64,000 bases of DNA. Source: Euglena gracilis (lineage: Eukaryota; Euglenida; Euglenophyceae; Euglenales). The stretch lies in NCBI GenBank assembly GCA_039621445.1, contig CP154957.1:43721465-43785464 (forward strand), in the 5' to 3' direction. The translations under genes were made by a program, and so were the position numbers. The notes under the pieces were generated by a model. That model did not search any database. It saw only the letters and a program-made list of their open reading frames with translations, and had not been told where the DNA came from. Below are positions 12,201 through 23,300 of this stretch, one piece after another (positions within the stretch are counted from its first letter, which is position 1; each line of letters starts with the position of its first letter).

Positions 12201-15200
12201 GTATGGAGTCGAGGGTTCAGCGGTGTGCCACGCCACAATTATCTCCTCCCCCGCCCACTCATCGCCGCCGTGGGCAGGTGCAGCATGCGGTGGTTCTCCG
12301 GCCGGAGCATGTCGTCGAAGTCCAGCAGCTCCGTCCGGCCGCCCAGTTCCACCACCCGCTCCACCACGAGGTGGAGCCGGGGGCGGACGCACGGCGGCCG
12401 AGGCGGGCCCCGTCCTGCCCCGAGGGCCGAGGGGGACGGCGGGCAGCGGCCGGTGGGGCCACCCCCGGACAGAACCGGCGGTCAATCGCCGTCCCCGGGG
12501 CTGTGTGGGAGTTTCGGCGGCGGAGGGATGTCGGCCCCGTCCCAAGCGCGAGGGTCCGTGAGGGAGGAGGGGGTGACCCAGCCACACCGCCACTCGCACA
12601 ACGATCCAAACATGGTTTCCCGGCGCACACTGTTCTTCATCACTGGCGGAAAATATGACCATGGCCAGGCCCTGTTTTGAAAGATGCTTTAAAACCCTTT
12701 GGAAAAAAAAACTTTAAAAAATCATTTGGCCAAACCCTCCTTAAATGCCTCGGGAAAAAAACTGGTCATTCTGAGAATTATTTTGACTGTTGACATCTTT
12801 TGAAAAAAAACCAAGAAAATTTCATCTCCTTGATTTATATAATTATAATTATATAACATACCTATAATTTACGTTTTGCAACAATATTTCAAACATTTTT
12901 TTTCTTCAACTTTTCAATTTCAATTTTATTCCTTAAAAAACAGAATGCAACCTGTGCAAAACAGTGCCTTGCACACTTTTTTCTACCAAAACACAAAAAA
13001 AACTGGACCGAAAAAAACAGCTGGAAAATGGGTTTTAAAACACTTAAATAACCTTAGAAAATTCCGTCAAACCCATTAATTTTGAAAAAAAAAAATATAC
13101 ACCGCCAAAAATATGGTAAAAACGTCATATATGCAACCAAAAACGTCTGTCACTTTTGGCACACATTGCATCATCACAGATGGAAAGTGATGGAGTGAGA
13201 ATGGCACACAGCTCTGGCCACGTCCAGCACCCGGTTCCGCCCGGCGTCCTGCGCGATGGGCACGAAATCGGTGCGGCCCTCCAGCAGAGCCAGGGCAGTC
13301 TCCTCATTCTTCGCCCGCCGGAACAGCTCCACCTGGCGCGAGGGTGGACGTTGGGTATGGAAATGGACTCCACGTCGCCGACTGCATCCTGCATCCCCAA
13401 ATTTTGCAAAAGTAAATCTTAAATACTAATTTAATCCCAAGTACTAAAATTTAAGTAAATAATAAATTCAAAATAAAAATACATTTGTTGTGAACTGAGG
13501 CAAGATGCTGCGCTAAATCATAGCTGGGCACCATACAGGGGTGGTGCCTTCAGAAATACTTTCAGCATCCCAAACAGGCTTTTGCTTAAGGACCCCTGGG
13601 GGGGGGTACTGGCTAGCCAATCGGCTAGACACTGGAAAAAGTGGACTAGCTAGACCCCCCTCCCCCCGGGGGGGGGGGGGGGGTCCGGGGGTCCCCCGGA
13701 CTGAAAAAAAAAAATTTCCAGTCCGGAAAAATGAGGTTTTTAACAGGTTTTTGGCTGATTTTGTTCCAAAAATTCCCAAAAATGGCCAAAAACGAGCATT
13801 TTTGGCCATTTTTGGGGGTCCCAAAAAAATTTTCGGCGCTTCGCGCCGGTCACTGGAAAAAAACTTTCCACTAGCTGGCCCTGCTAGCAAACCCCCCCCC
13901 GGGGGGGTCTGCTAGAAAACCCACTAGCCAAATTTGGACTAGCTGCAGTCCTGCCCCCCCGGGGGGGGGGGGGGGTACTGCAATCCCTTAAGCAAAAGCC
14001 TGATCCCAAACCCTCGCCCCAGGAGAGAATGCAGGCAAGAAAAAAGATGCACGCACCTGCTCGGCGGGTGGCATTTCATACAGGAGGTCCAGATTGGCCC
14101 GGACGCCGTAGAGATACCCGCTCTCCGTGTGGACCACGAGCTCCTTGGAGGCGAGGGAGGAGAACTCCACGGTGGGGGCGATGGTCGGGGTGCGGATGCA
14201 GTGCTGGATGATGAGAGCCGGCCGCAGGCACCCACGGATCCAAAGGGAGGGCGAGGCCATTCCGGGACGTGATGTGCAAGGATGGGTGGCTGGCCGGCAG
14301 GGACTCCAGCGGCTGGGTCGTCAGCAGCCACACCCGGAACTCCGCGTGCAGGTCCATGCGGTTGGGGAGCACCACCTCGTGGGCCACCTCCCGCAGGAAG
14401 TCGTGGGAGCACTGCTCCGGCGCAGGGCAGCCCCATGGGCGAGGCGTTGGGGCGACTCGTCTTTCCACTGCATTTGTTGGGGAGTGACGATGCGGGTTGG
14501 GCACACGTCATGATACGTTGGGGGGGGGACGGAGAAATGCGCATAACATGAAGGTAATTAAATTCACGAATGTGATTAAATTCGCTAATGTAATTAAACT
14601 CGCAAATGTAATTTGCAAACGTAATTAAAAATGCAAATATAATTAAATCTGCAAATGCAATTAAAAGCGCAAATGTAATTAAATTCGTTGAATTCAGTCA
14701 AATTGAATCCAATTGTGTATCCCACAAAGCGCTGGCTTTTGCAGTGCACAAACCGTTAAAACTGAGCAGCAAGATACCCCCTCCCACCACCGACAGCTTT
14801 CCTTGGGGCACCCTGGTCGTGGTCATTGAAGAAGAGGATCCACGTGCCCAGCCGCTTCGCGTCGGCCAGCTTGACCAGGGCCACGTCCGGGCCGACCTCC
14901 AGCACGTTGACCTTCGTCAGCGGCTTGGCGTGCTGCTTGGCGTGGGCTGGCGGCAGCCACCACCCCATCCGAAAGATCAGCTTCTCACCCCACCCCCCAG
15001 CCCCTCCGCCTATGCAACGACACACTCACCCAAACAAGCACATCGACACTCGTCCAGCCAGCCGGCTGGAAAAAGGTGCTGGCTGGACCTTGGGGCGTTC
15101 AGATTCAGTTCCAACCGGCTGCTGGGCTGATACCGGAAAGATGGCAAAAATTTTTTTTTTTTGCTGGAATTGGAATTTGGAATTGGAATTGCTGGAATTG

Positions 15201-15775
15201 CTGGAATTTTCAGCAAAACTTGGACATAAAAGTCACACAATAAAGAACATCAAAAAATGTTTTGACCCATCTTCCACCCTCTTTGAAGCTCTGTGCCACA
15301 AAAAAATATTTTGGTGCATTCCTGTTTTGTTTCTCCTCTTTTTCTTTTCTTTCTTTTTGTTTCCATTCTTTTTTTGAAAGCCAGACAGGAAGAATTCATT
15401 TTCACCTGACTCTGCGGGTTCTGCAGCCCCAGCATTCCTAAATCCATGCACGCACGCGCGTGCACACACCCCACCACCCACCCACCCACCCACCCACCCA
15501 CCCACATACACACACAGAGAGAGAGAGAGAGAGAGCCTGTTATTTTTTTTGTGAAGTGTGTGCTGTCCTGTCTCGACCTGCTTTGAGGGATGATGGATGT
15601 CCCTGCGATGGCTGTTCTCCACATCTGGCAGTTGGGACGGGTTGTACAAGATGAATGTCTGGTTGTCCCCCATGCGACTCACGTCTGACTGCCACATGCC
15701 GCTGCCAAAACAAATCAGCGCCTCGCTGCCCTTCAGCTCCCAGTCTGCCGATGCACCATAGTGCCCTGTGGGAGG
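6232..15775 (-). CDS. Large multi-exon protein with ankyrin-like segments, function unknown
   Basis: About eighteen high-GC3 islands share one strand, and I read them as one gene. They are 15590-15775, 14805-14960, 14290-14425, 14055-14200, 13200-13345, 12255-12375, 11775-11995, 10635-10790, 10205-10310, 9735-9965, 9345-9440, 9140-9275, 8030-8145, 7838-7935, 7575-7695, 6985-7115, 6580-6655 and 6232-6395 (TGA at 6232-6234). Ankyrin-like wording is clearest in 9140-9275 (ERTALMQCLERPGHLASLRA, then VDVNLGNERGLNALAQ), with similar helix pairs in 11775-11995 (AVMKSLFEARVDVGF) and 13200-13345 (NEETALALLEGRTDFVPIAQ). The first islands (SADWELKGSEALICFGSG; KVNVLEVGPDVALVKLADA) are not ankyrin and I do not recognise them. 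No catalytic motif was seen. The start codon is not identified and two adjacent genes could be merged. Several introns carry MITE-like insertions. Confidence 0.55.
8171..8388. mobile_element. MITE-like element (hAT-like), left end eroded
   Basis: This intronic insertion shares its interior with the copy at 23353-23589: a GGGGGACCCACAAAAAAATG block, a TTCGGCGCC hairpin and a CTCGGCCGGACCCACCC block. The right end is AAAAAAATCCCTG, followed by GGGTCGAC. The left flank ends GGATCGAC and then enters the element at TTAAGACT, so the outer left repeat is lost. Confidence 0.7.
11119..11540. repeat. Paired CCTCCTCGAACG repeat element, copy 1
   Basis: Two segments (about 11119-11180 and 11403-11540) are built from short inverted words such as AGCCTCCTCGAACG and GTTCGAGGAGGCT. 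They flank about 220 bp of unrelated sequence. A second pair of the same design lies at 43018-43372. The right segment contains a hairpin (TTAAGCCCCCC with GGGGGGGCTTAA) and the palindrome CTCGAACGTTCGAG. The element sits in an intron of the ankyrin-like gene. Confidence 0.65.
13575..14002. mobile_element. MITE with perfect 17-bp inverted ends and 8-bp target duplication
   Basis: The left end CAGGCTTTTGCTTAAGG (13575-13591) is matched exactly in inverse by CCTTAAGCAAAAGCCTG (13986-14002). ATCCCAAA is duplicated directly outside both ends (13567-13574 and 14003-14010). The 428-bp interior has no coding capacity. It contains CTAGC-rich stretches, long G/C runs and a TTCGGCGCTTCGCGCCG hairpin. 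An 8-bp duplication with CAGG-type ends suits the hAT superfamily. It lies in an intron between two exon islands of the ankyrin-like gene. Confidence 0.88.
14545..14695. repeat. Tandem repeat of AATGTAATTAAA units
   Basis: About seven imperfect copies of a 15-20-bp unit (GCAAATGTAATTAAA type) lie in an intron of the ankyrin-like gene. Confidence 0.75.
15463..15535. repeat. (CCCA)n and (GA)n microsatellites
   Basis: CCCACCCACCCA tandem units run into a GAGAGAGA tract. These are simple repeats without coding value. Confidence 0.9.
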
Positions 15776-15779
15776 TGGG

Positions 15780-17349
15780 GGGGCAGAGGGCGATGTGGAC
15801 GGCACCTACAGAGGGGGGCAGGGGTTGCTCCACATGGACATGTGCTCATGCCCCCTCCCCCCGTGTTGGTGCCGGTTGCTGCGTGGCTGTGCATGTTGTG
15901 CAGTGACAGATGCAACGTAGGCTAAAAATGCGAAAAAGTCGCTTCAAAAAGCTGGCAATATCAAAAGCCTGCAACCACCGAAAACGGCAGCACACAAATT
16001 GCGCATTGCACACTCATCATGGCGTTAGGGCGAAGATCGCAGGTCTCAAAAGGAACAGCCGGACAAACGCAAGCGTCAAGCAACAAAAGGACGGCGGCTG
16101 TGATGCACAAAGGCCATCAGGCATCGCCTGGCAGCAGCGGTCACTGGACGGGGGCCGCGGCTGGAGGCTGAGGACGGAGCCCCCCCAAGAGGGTGCGAGT
16201 GGTGTGCGAGCCGTCCTAACGCTCGGGCGAGGGGATCAGCCGCGCGGTGGGCAACGCCGGCAGAGGTCAACGGGTCAGGGGGGGTGGGGGTGGGGGGCGT
16301 TGGGCGGAGGGGCTGGCATGTCTCACGGCCAACGGGGAGGGCGGTGGGTGGGACCGCCGACGCGGAGGATGGGCGTGTCCGGCGCTACGCAGCAGAGCCC
16401 CAGTTGGGAGGCCCCATAATGGAGGCGGGGGGGGGGGGCAGGACAGCAGGACACACAAGTGCCGCGGATGATGAGTTCGTATCGTGGCTCACAGACTTCA
16501 GGGGTAGAACCCGAACCAGGCCCATATGATGTCTCCCCCTTCAAATTGGCTATGGTGGAACTCAAATTCAAAAAAACGGGTTGCTTTGTGGAGGGGAGGC
16601 CAACCCATGGACCAAGAAATCCAATGATGCTGATACTTGGAGGATAGAACCATCATTCCATCGTCCATCGTGAAATGATGAGTTCGTTGCTGAGCGGTGC
16701 GCAGTGGAAACGATTGATTCCATCGTCCATCGGTCCAGATCCCGTGACCACTTTGGATAGCGGCACATGTGACATAATGGAAGGGTGGTATAAAGGGTGG
16801 TAGGGCGAACGCTGCTGGAAGCGTGTATTGCCATCCACCATTGGCCAATAGCACGGAGGGAGTGCAGCAGAAGAGGCGATGCCAATGTCTGAGGGGACAC
16901 TGGGACGTAGTTTAGGCATCATATTTGGCATATTGGTGGGGGGGGGAAAACATTTCCACCTGCGGTCCATGGGGGCTCCTCGGAATTGGAAACCAAACAG
17001 GTGGGGGTGACTGCGCATCATCATGGGTTAAACAATTAATTGTTGAACTTGTGGAGTCAGGAGTGATAGCATTGGGTTACACAATGTAAGCAACAATTAC
17101 AGCATGATTGCAGCAGAATGCTCTGCAAACGTTACCCTACAGTACCCGTGCTTGTTTCTCGCTCTTGTCCATGTACAGATGGGTAGTGGTGTCATCGGCA
17201 TGGGCAGAATAACGCGACCGGCTAAACATTACTATGGTACCCTCCCCCCCCCCCCCCAGGCATCTCCTCTCCCATCAGTCCAGCTCCTGGGACGCGCTCG
17301 CCCTCAGGCACTCTGGCCGTGCGGACCGCAGCGAAGCGGGGCCCCCGCA
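15780..17349. other. Spacer with an unassigned GC-rich patch
   Basis: The patch 16030-16470 is GC-rich and open in several frames on both strands, but no frame shows a recognisable domain or clearly better codon use. The rest (16500-17100) contains repeated ATGATGAGTTCGT and CCATCGTCCATCG words. The 5' end of the ankyrin-like gene may lie here. Confidence 0.4.
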
Positions 17350-20300
17350 TTAGGGGCTGGTGGCCCGCTCCTTCTTGTGGGTGCTCAGGAAGCTGATCTT
17401 GTAGTCCGCCTTGTGGCACTGGTACGTGGACTGGTCGTCGTTGAACTGCCAGCTGTAGGCCTGAGGGCACTGCTTGTTGAACACCGCAGCGTAGTTCTCC
17501 CCATTGGACGCGTTGGGCCCATAGATTCACCCAGTGACGGGGGGGGGGGGCACTTTACCCCAAGACCAAATCCACCCACTTATTTATTTTGAAACTCGCA
17601 AGGCCACTAACAAGTGAGGGTCTGCACTCAGGCTAAACTACCCCCCCCCCTATGTCCAATGACCGGTAACCTCTGTCCTCTGACCGGGGGGGGGTGGTCG
17701 TTGGACATAGGGTAGTGACCAAAAAGGTGTCCTCTGACCGGGGGGGGGGGGGGTGGTCGTTGGACATGGGGTCAAAAGAAAGTTGGTGGGTACCCGGGTC
17801 CCTACCCACCCAAAAATGCCCAAATTTTCCCTTCCGGCGCTTTGCGCCGAAAATTTTGGGCAATTTTGACAAATTTTTGTCCAAAAAGTGTCAAAAATGG
17901 CATTTTGGCCAAATTTTTGGCCAAATTTTGGACAAAATTTTTCGTCCCGGCGCTTCACGCCGGGACCAAATTCGGTCAAACCTCCGAAAAGGTGTCCTCT
18001 GACCGGGGGGGTGGTCATTGGACATAGGGGGGTCGTTGGACATAGGGGGGGGGGGTAATTAAACCAGTTAAATGAACCTATGGTTGGGCCACTTCGGGAG
18101 GAAGGTCCCGGGGAGGCGGTCACACTTGCGGGTGGAGTATGCGGCGTCGGTGTAGCTGGTCACGAAGGGGCTGCAGCCATAGGTGCAGGTCGTCGACACC
18201 GCCTCACACAGCCCATTGGCCGTGGGGTTCCTTCCTGTGCGTCACCTTGAACCCGGAATATGTTGTGGAAGCGAGCGAACACCATACTTGAGCTCCTCTG
18301 GGCCAGATAGGCTTTCTGAAAGTTTGAGGTTAAAGAAACAAATAAATTTGACCATTCAACAAGAGCAGCAGCTGCTGCAGCAAAAAAAAAATGCGAAAGG
18401 AAATTGCATAGCTTCTGTGAGAAACACAGAAAAAATAATTAATTAATTCATCAAAAAAGTTTCACTTTCAATGATGAATCGCTGACCAACCCGGTTGTGT
18501 ATTTTCTTCACGCACACAACAAAAATACGACCTATCTGGCCTATTTCTCCACCACATTCCTCCTGCAGGGGGAGGGGGCAAAGATGTTTCACAGAGAGTC
18601 CAGAGAGGCGGCCCCAGCCGCCTTCGCCGCAGTCACAGCAGAGGAAGTCCCGCATGAAGCCTCGGTCCGTGGAGGCGTCCCAGAGGTCCTGCAGGACCTC
18701 GTGCTGGGCCCGCTGATGCTCGCTGTTGATGGCCTGGCAGATGCTCAGGCAGTGGGTCACCCCCTCGCTGTCCACCTGAGAACATGGTGGGCGCCCGAAA
18801 CTGTTCTTCTCAAAGGGATGTTTACTGATGTATCGACCCAAATCGAACCTCCGGAGAAGAACCCCAACAACATCAGCTGGTTCCGGCGGCCCTCCTGTTG
18901 GTCAACCCCCCATCCCGGGATAGTGGCGGGTTACCTCGTTGAATCCCTCTGCCGTCCCTCTCCCATCCCCTGTGTCCCCTCTAGACCATCCGTTTAACTT
19001 AACTTTGATGCACTTAAATTTAACTAAAAATAATTTTGATGCAGGACTACACTTCATCCCCATCCACCTCGAATGTTGATGTAAAGGCAGGTATCAGACC
19101 CCCTGGTACAGGAGGAGGAGGGGAACTCCTCCCACCTAAAAAGTGGCATGGCGCGGTGACCGATTTTGGCCCGACACAAAGCGCTGGGCCGAGCTTTGCC
19201 TCCCAAAGTCGACGGAAAAATGCCATTTTGGGCACCTTTTGGGCAAAAATTTGTCTTAAATGCAAAAAAAATTCGGCACAAAGCGGCGGAAAGTTATTTT
19301 TGACCTGTCTCTTTTTTGGAGGGTCCCAGGCAAGCACCTATAACAAGCACCTATAGTTGACCCCCAGATTTTTGCCATTATCGGCCATATTCGGCCATAT
19401 GCGGCCCTTTTTCCTATAGATGGGGGGCAAAATACCTTAAAATCTTTTCATACCAACAATGCATTTGATCATTCATGCAACGTGAAAGTAATGAAGAGAA
19501 CACAGCCGAATGACACAGCAGGATTTTAAATTTAAAACTCTCACAAATAATTGACATCGTGAAAAATATAAATGGCACAAAGCTATGACTTCAAAGAAGC
19601 CTTGATGCAAAGTTTCATCTGTCATGTTGAGACGATCATCCGTCTGGATGTGGCGAAGTTGGGAGAAAGCGCGCTCGGCTGAACAAAAACAAGCAAAACA
19701 TGTGATCGGCCCATTTTGTTGAAATATTGGGATGTTTCATGAGAGTGGTTGGCACACGGCACATTAACCACAATGGTGGGTGGCGACACCAAAACTGAGG
19801 GTTGTGCGATGGCAGGTGCCTTCGTCCTTTCCTCTTCAAGACTCTTGGCGTGTGCTTTTCACAAACATTTCCAACTTGATACCCCAAGCAATTTTGTTTG
19901 ATGGTGGCACTGTTAGCTCCCATCCACTTTGCGCACAGTGTGCAAAAAAAAACCTGGTGAAGGAATCACAACTTTAACAGCGAAAAAAAAGCTTCGTAAA
20001 CTTCGCCTGGTTGCACCTTGTCACCACAACTTTCTGAAATGTCATCAAAACCTTCAGCTTTAGCCAAAATAACCCATTCGGAGGTGGTTCTTTGAGCAGC
20101 ATGTGTTTCAGGGCCAGGCGAGACAAGAATTGGTCAAAAATAAAGAAACCGTTAGGCAAAAAAAAGTTCGAAAAAATTTGCAACAATTTTCTTTAATTTT
20201 CAGACATTTTCGGCCATTTTCGGCCATTTTCGGCCATTTTCAGCCATTTTCGGGACCCCACCTGTAGAGCCCAAAATTTCATTTTCGACCATTTTCGGCC

Positions 20301-23300
20301 ACTTGGGCCACAGGGCCATTTGAAGTAGCCCCCCCCCCCCCCAGGTCGGTCCGCACCCCTTGGCAGGCTGGGGGGGGGGGGGTCCAGACCCCCCCCCCCC
20401 TCGCCCAGGAGGGGAGCACCCTCCTTATGTCGAACCTTGCTGATAGCAGCGGCTATAGAGCGGGGAGGATGAGCTTTCTTTGAAAAACACGGGAGGAGAA
20501 TCACCCATGCTGCTTGCAGGATAACTGTTATGTGTCATCTGTTGTAGAGAAGGATTGGATGTGGAAAGATGGAAAAAGAGCTAAGAGCTGTGACTCTCTG
20601 TGGCAAGGCCACACCGTCTTCAACTCCGCCGGGCACTTGAGCGTGTCCATCATGCACCCAGGGCTGCCGCAGTCGTAGAACGGGTCGTCCGTGCCCGCCT
20701 TCTCGAAGTTGTACGGCTCGATCTTCATCCCGACGTTGTAGCCGTCCACGTTGGACAGGTCATAAAAGTCGTTCCCCTTTGTCGACAGCGAGAACTCCGC
20801 CAGCGTGGCCAAGCACATATGGTCATCCAAAGTCCGAAATCCAGTCACGCCGGGCCATGCTGGTCACGCCTGGACACGCCTGGACATGCCTGGACACACC
20901 TGGTCACGCCGTCGTCAAAAAAACACTGAGACTTTTCATAAATGCTTGAGTGTGGCCGGGGGCAGCCCAGACACCATCAGGCACTCCATGCCGTAGTTGT
21001 TCAGGATGCTGCCGCAGTCCCCTGTGTCGCACCGCTGGCTGGAACAGGCCGTGGAATTGTGGCAAGTGTCTACCAAAATCAGCTTCCAACCCAACCCAGG
21101 GGGGGGGGAAATGCAACTTGGCCCTTCAAATTATGCAAGTCAAAAAAATGCAAAAAAATGCAAAAAAAAATGCAAAAAAAATGCAAAAAAAATGCAACTT
21201 GCATGAAAACCTTGAGAAAAAGCTGGAATATGACAGAGCTTTGCTGCCTAAAATCAAAAAAAATTTCCAGGGCAAAAATATTTTATGCAAAAAAACGCAA
21301 AAAAATTTAAAAAAATCCAAACATATGCCAACCAACAACAAAATTTTTTTCAAGGGCAAAATATTTTATGTAAAAAAATATTTTATGCAAAAAATGCAAA
21401 AAAAATCCAAACATATGGCAACCAATTACAAAAAAAATTTCCAGGGCAAAATATTTTATGCAAAAAAATGCAAAAAAAATGCAAAAAAATGCAAATTTTG
21501 GGAAAACCTGATTATGCAAAAAAATGCAAATTATGCAAGTTGCATTTCCCCCCCCTGTCCAACCCCACCCCACTGCCAGTAAACCATTGAAATGGAGGAA
21601 AGCAGGCCCCAGGACCCGGACCAAAAGGTGCGACGAAGGCCGGTGGAAAGGTGTGGCCCCATCCAGGGGGGAACTTCGTGATGTTGACGTCGATGCCGCT
21701 GAGCGACACCGTGTCGGGCACGTACCGGCAGCCGGTGCGGGGCCAGAAGCGGACGGACTCCAGGTTGGGCGGCAGGCTGATCACGGTCCAGTTGCCCGGG
21801 TCCATCCGGAAGCCGGTCATCCCCGCCTTGGGCTGGAAGTTGGGCGGCCCGAGCCCCACCCCCAGGGCATGTCGTGGCGTCGGAGAAAGGGGCACCAAAT
21901 CCCCCCAAGCATGGCAAGCATCGCCCCACATCAATGGGGCAACCAGTGGTAGTCAACACACATCAACAGCGCAACGCCCCACAGTGGCATCCCCTGCTCG
22001 CCACCCAAACTGTGAAGCTGGCGTGGTTCTCGAAGACGAAGGCACGCTCGCTGGGGTCGGTGAGGAACTCGCTGCGGTCTGGTTCGGCTGGCCCCTGGGA
22101 AAGAGGACCCCAAAGCATAATCCCACGTGTGCACGCCTGCCGATGCAATGCGTGGTTTGCTTGGCACCCTGCAAACTTTGACACAGGTAAAGCAACACCC
22201 ACCTACAAGCCCAACCCCCAAGGGGGTGAAAATGCCCTGCTTCCATGCCTGTGCCTGCCTATAGCAAGGTTGAGTGGGATAATAAGTGGGAAAATAAGGG
22301 GTGAGTTTCCTAATTTAGTTAGGTGGGATGTTCATTGTCCACCGGGGATCATTCTAGAGCCCGTCATTTCGAACGATCGGACAATCCGCAGCCATATCGG
22401 ATTCATCGCAACCCTGTGAACTCGGGAAACCCGGAGGAAGGCAGCAGCTTTCGCATCTCCATTCAGAAACCAACAATCTCGAAGCGGTGTGATGGACCCA
22501 ACGCAGCGGTGGTCCGGGACGACCGGGCCAGGGGTCGCCGGGCGCGGCACGCGCCCCAAATCTCCAGCTGCCCCGGCTGGCACTTGGGGGCCGCCTTCGG
22601 CTTCGGCGGGGCCGGGGGGGCCGGCGCGGGGGCGGGACCACGGCCCCCACGCCCCCGCCGCCGCCGGTAAGGGAGGGGCCCCACAGGCCAGCCCCACTCC
22701 CTCCCCCCACACACGGGGGGCCCTGGGCAGCGCTGGGGGGCGAGAGGAGGAGGAAGAGAGCGCCGGAGATGAGGGCGGTGAGGACGGCGGCGGCGGCCGG
22801 GGTCAGGCCGCCGGGCGGTGCGGGGCCTGCCGGTTCGGGGGGACACAATGGGGGAAGGGGTCCCGGGCCACGCACCACACAACCTGGGCCAGAAGCGAAG
22901 TGGGCGCCGACCATAAGCAGACAAGAAGCCTGAGTGCAACTAAGGGGACAAAAGGGGCTGTCGGTACACTTCCCTGGTGCGTCCCTTGTGTGTCCGCCGG
23001 AAATGTTTCTGTGCGGTTAGGCAATGGTTTCCGGGGTATCAGGTGGTATAGGTGGGGCAAGGGTGGTCGAATTGCACAAACCAACAATAATATACCGCAC
23101 CGCAGACGATGGGGGTGCCACCGCTCATTCTGCGTTGGGCGGGCGATCTGTGGATTTAGGGTTTTTTGTTTGTGGCGCTCCAGGGTCGAGAGGGAGAGGG
23201 GCCCAGGCCGGCCTGCGCAGCACGCGGCACGCCACGGAGGCGGGCTGCCGGCTGCCGCCGTGCAGCAGGTGGAAGTCCTCTGCCGGGGTGAAGACGACAC

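Noticed and set aside
16076-16270. Minus-strand Ala/Arg/His-rich frame at the 5' side of the ankyrin-like gene
   Set aside because: Several frames on both strands are equally open in this GC patch, so no strand or product can be supported.
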